Shown here: piece by piece, positions 7,235-12,154 of the stretch
Numbering within the stretch: the stretch's first letter is position 1
Layout: each line of letters begins with the position of its first letter
Assembly: GCA_002697475.1 (NCBI GenBank)
Contig: NZVW01000029.1
Location: 1-12,154, forward strand
Source of the DNA: Aquimarina sp.
Lineage (GTDB): Bacteria > Bacteroidota > Bacteroidia > Flavobacteriales > Flavobacteriaceae
Direction of reading: 5' to 3'
Length of the DNA stretch: 12,154 nt
Notes under the pieces: generated by a model
What the model was told of the DNA's origin: nothing
Seen by the model: only the letters and a program-made list of their open reading frames with translations
Database searches by the model: none
Made by a program: the position numbers and the translations under genes

Positions 7235-7759
7235 TTAGGACTGAACGCCCGTCAAAATTTCTTCTGATAAGGAATCCTCTTTACCCTCTGAATGAATTAC
7301 CGAAATATCCCCAGTACTTTCTAGTACTACAGCAAAAACCTCATTCATATCCTTAACATTTGCCTCTCTTAGTTTAGCATACACATCTTTTTTCCCCACA
7401 TTGGTTCTTTTTAAATTGTCTTCTATAAAATTGCCATCGCGCATTAATAACATGGGTTTATTGGTAAATAGATTAGTAAACCAATCCCAATTGCGCTTGC
7501 CATAAGAGAATAAACTTTGAAAAAAAATAATCCCCGCTAATGCAACACTTCCCTTAACTATAGATTGTCCGGGATTTAAGACTATAGTGGCCAGAATGGA
7601 ACCCACAGCAATGGTGGAGGCAAAATCAAAACTGGACATTTTAGCAAATGTTCTCAATCCGGAAATACGAGTAATAATAATTACTATAGTAAAGATTGCT
7701 ATGATAGTGACGAGTACCTTTGCTAGAATTTCGAGTGAAGGGTATAACCAGTTTTCCAT
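7235..7759 (-). CDS. DUF421/YetF-like membrane protein
   Basis: A 174-residue inner-membrane protein of the YetF/DUF421 family. Three hydrophobic helices (about 11-31, 46-62 and 66-86) carry the conserved SSFDFASTIAVGSILA segment (42-57), followed by a cytosolic domain with KPMLLMRDG, KLREANV and VLESTGDISVI, which are the hallmark motifs. Members include B. subtilis sporulation and germination proteins, but no biochemical activity is established for this subgroup. It is the first gene of the - strand operon that continues through SemiSWEET, the heme oxygenase and DUF1989. A second, 5'-truncated copy lies at 10002-10364 on the opposite strand. There is no Shine-Dalgarno and no convincing TAnnTTTG element in the 169 bases upstream, so the promoter is unplaced. 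Confidence 0.9.
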   Translation of the reverse strand: MENWLYPSLEILAKVLVTIIAIFTIVIIITRISGLRTFAKMSSFDFASTIAVGSILATIVLNPGQSIVKGSVALAGIIFFQSLFSYGKRNWDWFTNLFTNKPMLLMRDGNFIEDNLKRTNVGKKDVYAKLREANVKDMNEVFAVVLESTGDISVIHSEGKEDSLSEEILTGVQS

Positions 7760-7866
7760 AAGAATATGAGATTAAACATTATTTCATAAACTTAGATATT
7801 CTTATAAGTCTTAAGGGGCTTAAATGATTATAATACTAACGGTAATGGAAATTAAAGTGAAACAGA

Positions 7867-7882
7867 CTTTAGAAAACTAAAG
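7867..7882 (-). terminator. possible weak terminator after the response regulator
   Basis: CTTTAG (7867-7872) and CTAAAG (7877-7882) form a 6-bp stem with a 4-nt loop about 47 nt past the response-regulator stop on the - strand. No clear T-tract follows, so this is only a possible transcript end in the 169-base gap before the DUF421 operon. Confidence 0.25.
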
Positions 7883-7928
7883 GATACTTTGGTAAAGGGC
7901 TTTTATATTCTTACAGTACAAGTATGAT

Positions 7929-8348
7929 CTATTTAACTGAATCATTCACTTTATGGAGTTGATCTTTAAAAATTTCAAACAAATCTTTATAGCTATTTGG
8001 CTTTTGGATATAAAAATCAGCACCACCGGAGTAGACATTTTTTATGTCTGTATCCCTATTTGATGTAGTGAATATGGTGATGGGTATATGATCAAATTTT
8101 TTATTCTTTCGAATAAGTTTTAAACTATCAAAGCCATCAAGTATGGGCATATTTAAATCCAAAAATATAATATCAGGAAGAGTTTTGTCCTCGTCATTAA
8201 GACGGTCAAGGAGTTCCATTCCATCTCTTACTACATCAATGCTTACGCTTAGGCTTATCTCCCAAATTGCGCGAATGAAAAGTTCAACATCATCAAGATC
8301 ATCTTCTGCAATAATAATATTAAAGCTCTTACTACTCATTTTATACAT
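7929..8348 (-). CDS. stand-alone response regulator receiver (REC) protein
   Basis: The 139-residue protein is one receiver domain with no output domain, similar to Rcp1-type regulators that receive phosphate from phytochrome-like or hybrid histidine kinases. The acidic pocket is E15/D16/D17, the phosphoacceptor is D64 in FLDLNMP, the switch Thr is T94 in IFTTS, and the conserved lysine is K116 in IQKP, so all catalytic positions are intact. With no effector domain it most likely acts in a phosphorelay or by protein contact. No histidine kinase is visible in the window. A start four codons in (ATG at 8339, MSSKSFN) is equally plausible, because the first three residues add nothing to the fold. 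It is monocistronic as far as can be seen, between two hairpins. Confidence 0.92.
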   Translation of the reverse strand: MYKMSSKSFNIIIAEDDLDDVELFIRAIWEISLSVSIDVVRDGMELLDRLNDEDKTLPDIIFLDLNMPILDGFDSLKLIRKNKKFDHIPITIFTTSNRDTDIKNVYSGGADFYIQKPNSYKDLFEIFKDQLHKVNDSVK

Positions 8349-8462
8349 TTATCAGAAAAGACATTATTTTCAATTTATAAAAATTTAAGAGGTTTATCTA
8401 TTAATCTCTTGTTAATTATGACCTGGTTTGTTTTGGAGCATAAAAACAGAACTTAAAATTAA

Positions 8463-8492
8463 AGAGGTCAGGCAGAAAATGACCTGACCTCT
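8463..8492 (-). terminator. strong intrinsic terminator of the DUF2383 gene
   Basis: AGAGGTCAGG (8463-8472) is the exact inverted repeat of CCTGACCTCT (8483-8492), a 10-bp GC-rich stem with a 10-nt loop. On the - strand it is followed by a T-rich run (TTTAATTTT), and it lies 33 nt past the DUF2383 stop, so it should end that transcript before the response-regulator gene. Confidence 0.8.
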
Positions 8493-8524
8493 ATAAAGGC
8501 TTGATTTAAAAAAGAATGCATGGA

Positions 8525-8974
8525 TCACATATTTTCTAGACTATCATTTTGACGTATGTCATCCTGAATTTTAGTTCTTTGTGTTAGCAAAAGGTTTCTA
8601 AGATGCGGTGATAGTTGTTTGTTTTGAATTAGGTCATCATATTCCTTTATAGCAGCTTTATCTCCTTTAATAGATTCTGCAAGCATAGTGTCCGGATCAT
8701 TAGCAGAAAAAAGAGATTTTAAATCCATCCAGGCCCTGTGCAGGGATCCTTTAGTACTACCACCCCCTTCATGAAAATCCGGATAGGTTGCTATGACTTG
8801 ATCCCTTAATTGAGCATTAAACTCTGATCGTTCTATGGATTTTTTTTCAAAATAAGATTTCAATCCCGGATGATCTGTATGCTCAGCAGCTTTTCTGTAT
8901 CCCTTTACTGCATCTACATTCTTTTCAAGGATGTCCTTTAACTCCTCGTACATTTTATCAGTTACTATGTCCAT
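8525..8974 (-). CDS. PA2169/DUF2383 family four-helix-bundle protein
   Basis: The 149-residue protein is all-helical and matches the DUF2383 (PA2169) family, a ferritin-like four-helix bundle. Visible features are the opening helix KMYEELKDILEKNVDAVKGYRKAAEH, a second helix LKSYFEKKSIERSEFNAQLRDQV, a glycine-rich GGGSTKGSLHRAW turn with the typical W residue, and LAESIKGDKAAIKEYDDLI. Glu and His residues of the first and third helices could bind metal, but no metal-dependent activity is established for the family. In Bacteroidota and proteobacteria such genes often sit among general-stress genes, which fits the divergent SDR next door; a stress role is inferred. The 172-base region between it and the SDR gene must hold both divergent promoters, but I see no clear consensus there. 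Confidence 0.9.
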   Translation of the reverse strand: MDIVTDKMYEELKDILEKNVDAVKGYRKAAEHTDHPGLKSYFEKKSIERSEFNAQLRDQVIATYPDFHEGGGSTKGSLHRAWMDLKSLFSANDPDTMLAESIKGDKAAIKEYDDLIQNKQLSPHLRNLLLTQRTKIQDDIRQNDSLENM

Positions 8975-9146
8975 TATATGAAAATTAATTAGTTCGTGTT
9001 TCTAAAGTACTTCATCATTAGTTATATGATTATTAGAGAAAGCATAAGTTTTAACTCATTCAATAGTTTTAGCGATAGGGTTAAGAATTGTGCCAATTAA
9101 GAAACAATGTCAATAGCCATCCTTTTATTTTAGAAGAAAAATAACC

Positions 9147-10001
9147 ATGAAACACAATACGATACCTAAGCAAACACAAAATGGTCAGCCAGGCGATGAG
9201 TATAAAATGAATCCACAGCCTGAGTACATAAGATCCGACTATAATGGATCAGAAAAGTTGAAAAATAAGACAGTATTAATTACAGGAGGTGATAGTGGAA
9301 TAGGAAGAAGTGCAGCCGTACATTTAGCACGAGAGGGTGCGGATATTTCCATCATCTATTATGATGAGGATAAAGATGCAAAAGAAACTCAACAGTTAGT
9401 AGAACAAGAAAATAGAAAATGTATCTTGATTAAAGGAGATATAAAGGATGAAGAATTCTGTGAAAAAGCAGTAGAGCTCACTGTTTCTTCTTTAGGTAAG
9501 CTAGATTGTTTGATAAATAACGCAGCCATGCAGTTTCCAAAAGAATCTCCTGAAGATTTAAGACTTGATGACGTAAAAACAACTTTTGAAACTAATATTT
9601 TTCCATTTTTCTATTTATTAAAACCTTGTCTGCAGCATTTAAAGTCTGGAAGCACAATTATTAATACCGGATCTGTAACCGCCTATAGAGGAAGTCATCA
9701 TCTGATCGATTATGCCAGTACTAAAGGGGCTATTACAAGTTTTACAAGATCGCTGGCTAAGGCGTTAGCTGATAAAAACATTAGAGTAAATGGAGTGGCA
9801 CCCGGCCCTATATGGACTCCGTTAATACCAGCAACTTTTGACAAAGATAAAGTGGCTGAATTTGGAAAAAATGTACCTCTGGGAAGACCAGGACAACCCA
9901 GCGAATGTGGTCCGGCATATGTTTTTCTGGCAAGTGAAGACAGCAGTTACATAACGGGTCAGTTTATTCATATTAATGGAGGAGAAATCATAGGGAGTTG
10001 A
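9147..10001 (+). CDS. short-chain dehydrogenase/reductase with N-terminal extension (YhdG/YdaD-like stress SDR)
   Basis: The 284-residue protein is a classical SDR with an extra ~38-residue N-terminal tail (NPQPEYIRSDY...GSEKLKNKTVLITGG) typical of the general-stress glucose-dehydrogenase-like group (B. subtilis YdaD/YhdF relatives). The NAD(P) motif TGGDSGIG is at 46-53, NNAA at 124-127, catalytic S176, Y189 and K193 (YASTK), and NGVAPGPIWTPL follows. All catalytic residues are intact. The substrate is not known; these enzymes are NAD(P)-dependent alcohol or sugar oxidoreductases. It diverges from the DUF2383 gene and its TGA stop coincides with the start of a truncated DUF421 copy in the same frame. 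It is cytosolic, with no signal peptide. Confidence 0.93.
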   Translation: MKHNTIPKQTQNGQPGDEYKMNPQPEYIRSDYNGSEKLKNKTVLITGGDSGIGRSAAVHLAREGADISIIYYDEDKDAKETQQLVEQENRKCILIKGDIKDEEFCEKAVELTVSSLGKLDCLINNAAMQFPKESPEDLRLDDVKTTFETNIFPFFYLLKPCLQHLKSGSTIINTGSVTAYRGSHHLIDYASTKGAITSFTRSLAKALADKNIRVNGVAPGPIWTPLIPATFDKDKVAEFGKNVPLGRPGQPSECGPAYVFLASEDSSYITGQFIHINGGEIIGS

Positions 10002-10364
10002 TCGGTCATTGCAACAACTATACTTTCTCCCTCGGTAAAATTAATTGCTGGAATAATAGGTTTGTTTTTTGTCTACTTCTTTCAATTATCTGCAGCCTTA
10101 GTGCGTAGAATGAACTGGTTTAAATCAGTGATCGATAATACCCCAATTTTACTAATGCGCGGATCAAAAATTTATAATGAAAATTTAAGAAAAGCTAGAG
10201 TAGCAGAATCTGATTTAAGGGCAAAACTTAGAGAAGCCAATGTCTCTAACCTGGACCAGGTACGAGCAGTGGTGTTTGAAACTACCGGAAAAATTTCTGT
10301 TATACATACAGAAGACCCAAAAACAAAGTTTGATAATTACCTGTTAGATGATGTTAAAAAATAG
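10002..10364 (+). pseudogene. 5'-truncated DUF421/YetF copy
   Basis: Directly after the SDR TGA, and in the same frame, the sequence reads SVIATTILSP and continues to a TAG/TAA-type stop at 10362-10364 with no other stop codon. It aligns with the DUF421 gene at 7235-7759 from its GSILAT motif (residue ~54) to the C-terminus: NTPILLMRG, KLREANV, and VVFETTGKISVIHTE. The first ~53 residues, including helix 1 and most of the conserved SFDF segment, are missing. A TTG at 10062 would give 100 residues with one helix, but no good start or ribosome site is visible. Most likely a deletion remnant; readthrough of the SDR stop to a fused protein is possible but unlikely. Confidence 0.75.
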
Positions 10365-10411
10365 GAGGGAGTTAAGAGAAAAAAATTGAAATTAATAGTT
10401 TAACAATAGTG

Positions 10412-10756
10412 TTACTTATGACTACATACTCTTTTGATTCTATTTCTTATAATGGTCGGTAAATTGAAATATTGCAAGGTACTCAGTTTTTCAAGATCCT
10501 TGTAAAAGTAAAATTCGATTAAGTAAAAATCAGTGTTGGATATAGGAGTTCTAAATTTTTTATCAAGAGTAATATTCAAATCCTCATAAGAACCAGTATA
10601 ACACTGCATCTTGTAAAAGATATTGTAGCGAATATCCTTGCATAGACTTAATAAATTGTCGCAATTTCTTGATTTTTGAGTGGATAACCATAGTTCATAG
10701 CTATAAAACTTTCGACAAATATATGTCAACATTGTATCACTAATTTTATAATCCAT
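10412..10756 (-). CDS. hypothetical protein, 114 aa
   Basis: No family is recognised. The ORF is rich in Tyr, Cys, Leu and Lys, with no signal peptide, no membrane helix and no known motif; a helical pattern around IRYNIFYKMQCY and DFYLIEFYFYKDLEKL is plausible. It follows the second heme-oxygenase gene on the same strand with a 74-nt gap and converges on the DUF421 remnant. Nothing in the sequence indicates a function. It could be a real orphan gene or a chance ORF in AT-rich DNA; length and lack of an overlapping better ORF are the main support. Confidence 0.4.
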   Translation of the reverse strand: MDYKISDTMLTYICRKFYSYELWLSTQKSRNCDNLLSLCKDIRYNIFYKMQCYTGSYEDLNITLDKKFRTPISNTDFYLIEFYFYKDLEKLSTLQYFNLPTIIRNRIKRVCSHK

Positions 10757-10830
10757 TACGATTAAGGTTTGAAGATTTGGTTTAGATATTGGTTATTTTA
10801 AAATAAATGCTGCTCTCTTTTTTTGAGCTT

Positions 10831-11598
10831 TTATTCCATTTCATTTTCTTTTCTAAAAGAGTAGGGACATTGCCAATTTTTACTGACTTTTCTACCAGAG
10901 TACTGAGGAGCTTCCAAACCATGGCCGTAGTCAGAAAGCATAGGATTTATAGATCCTTGAAAATCCATCTCCCTATCTCTAATCACATTTTTGATTCTTT
11001 GAAACCTATTATTTTCTCTTAAAAGTTCGAATTGGGAATGTAAGTTGAATGCTATTGCAGGATATTTAAACCTTCTTGCTCTCCTGGAACTTTGGGGATG
11101 CATACCCACTAAAAAAAATGCTTCGCCACCTATGGAATACGAAAAATTCTTATTCAAAGTATGATTGCTTACTTCATTGTTCCAGCTATATTTCTGATTA
11201 TCATAACTGTGCATTGAGAATAGTAGGTCCCATAATTCATTTTCATAATGCTCTTCATTACTTATACATTCATTCTCAAATATGGCAATATAAGTAAGAA
11301 AACTTGAAGGCCTGTCTTTCATAGCGTCAATGTAACGATACAACCCTTCGCATATTTGTTCACTAGTATTTTCATGATTCATACATCCAAAAAAACCTAC
11401 GCTAATCATATTAGAATTTAGAGCGGTCTGGGCTCCAATACAGGGATAACTCTCTTGACCTATAAAAGAGCAAAAATCGTTGACAATTTCTTTTTTACTT
11501 AAAGGGAGTAGTGTATCAGGTTCCTTCAAATTGTGGTAGTTGATAATCTTTCTATTTTTTAGCTTTCGATTTTTTATATTGTTCTTGACCATTTTCAT
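10831..11598 (-). CDS. heme-dependent N-oxygenase, YqcI/YcgG/GntA family (copy 2)
   Basis: The 255-residue protein is a divergent paralogue of the 6284-6961 gene, sharing FFLVGMHPQSSRRAR (161-175), FNLHSQFELLR (184-194), FQGSINPMLSDYG (213-225) and QYSGRKVSKNWQCPYSF (232-248). It is about 30 residues longer at the N-terminus, with a basic leader (NIKNRKLKNRKIINYH). The usual HPC of the family is YPC here (51-53), so the histidine conserved in copy 1 (H28) is a tyrosine, while H167 and H187 are kept. If that histidine ligates heme the activity may differ or be lost; if not, this is neutral. There is no DUF1989 or transporter gene beside it. The start could also be ATG three codons in (MVKNN). 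Family membership is firm, substrate unknown. Confidence 0.9.
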   Translation of the reverse strand: MKMVKNNIKNRKLKNRKIINYHNLKEPDTLLPLSKKEIVNDFCSFIGQESYPCIGAQTALNSNMISVGFFGCMNHENTSEQICEGLYRYIDAMKDRPSSFLTYIAIFENECISNEEHYENELWDLLFSMHSYDNQKYSWNNEVSNHTLNKNFSYSIGGEAFFLVGMHPQSSRRARRFKYPAIAFNLHSQFELLRENNRFQRIKNVIRDREMDFQGSINPMLSDYGHGLEAPQYSGRKVSKNWQCPYSFRKENEME

Positions 11599-12076
11599 AG
11601 TGATGGATTTTCAAACTAATGTCGTTATACACAAGTAAAAAATGAATGGAATTAATACTTTTATAAGAAGGAATTATTTATTAGTGTTAAAAGGGAAATG
11701 CTAAAACTTAATTTTTGTTTAAATTTTAGAAATGATTTCTTTAGAGAGAATGTTTTTCCTCAAAAAAATGGCCGGTCTAGAACGATTAAGAAATATCAAA
11801 AATGATGTGTGAAAAAGTAATAGTATAAAGTTAAAACTCAGATACCCTATTAAAGTCTATTTCTGTGAGGAATCATATCTTGTTTTATTAATTTGAATCA
11901 GGCGCCAGGCTTATTATTTTTATAAAATTATCACTCATAATTTAGCTTTATCAAAATGTACAACAGCCAATCAGAAAATCTTAAAAGAGTCTAAGAAAAA
12001 CCTAAAAAAAACAGAAAAGCCGGAAATCGCAAAATACTCTATGGGATAAAATTACCTTTGCTACAAACCGAATTTT
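11599..12076. other. 478-base AT-rich intergenic region
   Basis: No gene is supported here: the forward frames give only short ORFs (up to about 34 codons, e.g. at 11698-11802) that resemble nothing known. It carries the 5' regions of the second heme-oxygenase gene (-) and of the exported-protein gene (+). Apart from the promoter-like element near its right end I see no tRNA, repeat array or strong hairpin. Confidence 0.5.
12053..12060 (+). promoter_or_regulatory. Bacteroidota-type -7 promoter element
   Basis: TACCTTTG fits the TAnnTTTG -7 consensus used by Bacteroidota housekeeping sigma factors and sits 16 nt before the ATG at 12077. I see no good TTG-type -33 element at the expected spacing, so the transcript start is tentative and the leader would be very short. 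Confidence 0.45.
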
Positions 12077-12154
12077 ATGAAACTCACTAAATATAATAAA
12101 AGAGCGCTTACCGTTGCCATTATTGCAGCTATGCTGACAGGTAGTGGCGCATAC
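12077..12154 (+). CDS. N-terminus of an exported protein, partial (runs off window)
   Basis: Only 26 codons are visible. They form a typical signal peptide: basic start MKLTKYNKRA, then a hydrophobic core LTVAIIAAMLTGSG with small residues at the end, and the frame is open to the window edge. The mature protein is not visible, so the family cannot be named; an envelope or secreted protein is likely. The ATG at 12077 is preceded by AATTTT and by the TACCTTTG element 16 nt upstream, with no Shine-Dalgarno. Confidence 0.7.
   Translation, partial: MKLTKYNKRALTVAIIAAMLTGSGAY

Noticed and set aside
10768..10800. Imperfect repeats of an AACCAAnATCT-like unit on the - strand upstream of the 114-residue ORF
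   Set aside because: Only two or three short degenerate copies in AT-rich DNA; not enough to call an operator or repeat.
11698..11802. Short forward ORFs of 26-34 codons in the long intergenic region
   Set aside because: No recognisable homology, no ribosome site, and overlapping alternative frames; expected by chance.
11842..11861. GATACCCTATTAAAG stretch reminiscent of a 16S rRNA conserved site
   Set aside because: Only about 8 bases agree with the rRNA motif and the flanks do not match; no rRNA gene is present.

Overview
The window looks like chromosomal DNA of a low-GC Bacteroidota, most likely a flavobacterium. The genes are AT-rich and mostly lack Shine-Dalgarno sequences, a Bacteroidota-type -7 element (TAnnTTTG) precedes the last gene, and the family mix (DUF2383, YetF/DUF421, stand-alone response regulator, SemiSWEET) fits. 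The assignment is an inference. The first ~145 bases do not fit: they are about 61% GC by hand count, against roughly one third GC elsewhere, and they are joined to the middle of a HerA-type ATPase. This is either an assembly or cloning chimera or a recent recombination edge.

Region 1 (about 145-5470, + strand) resembles an anti-phage or DNA-processing island. It holds the C-terminal two thirds of a HerA/DUF87 ATPase, a terminator-like hairpin, a 1065-residue fusion of a PLD (HKD) nuclease to an SNF2-type SF2 helicase, and an SRA-like/HNH endonuclease of McrA type. The last two appear to form a two-gene unit: a modified-DNA reader with a nuclease domain, plus a helicase with its own nuclease. 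Just after the HNH stop lies a 33-codon remnant of a GlxA-type (DJ-1/PfpI) regulator and then a terminator hairpin, so the island ends in a scar.

Region 2 (5706-7759, - strand) is a compact four-gene operon transcribed DUF421/YetF membrane protein > SemiSWEET transporter > heme-dependent oxygenase (YqcI/YcgG/GntA family) > DUF1989 protein. Gaps are 9 nt, 9 nt and a 1-nt stop/start overlap. The oxygenase family N-oxidises guanidino or amino nitrogens (DcsA, GntA, RohS) and the DUF1989 family includes carboxyguanidine deiminase subunits. The pair therefore points to guanidine or N-hydroxy-nitrogen chemistry, with a small-molecule transporter in the same operon.

Region 3 (7929-10364) holds stress and signalling genes: a single-domain response regulator, a DUF2383 ferritin-like protein with a clear intrinsic terminator, a divergent SDR oxidoreductase, and a 5'-truncated second DUF421 copy that begins exactly at the SDR stop codon.

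Region 4 (10412-12154) holds an unrecognised 114-residue ORF, a second, divergent heme-dependent oxygenase paralogue, a 478-base AT-rich non-coding stretch, and the start of an exported protein that runs off the window.
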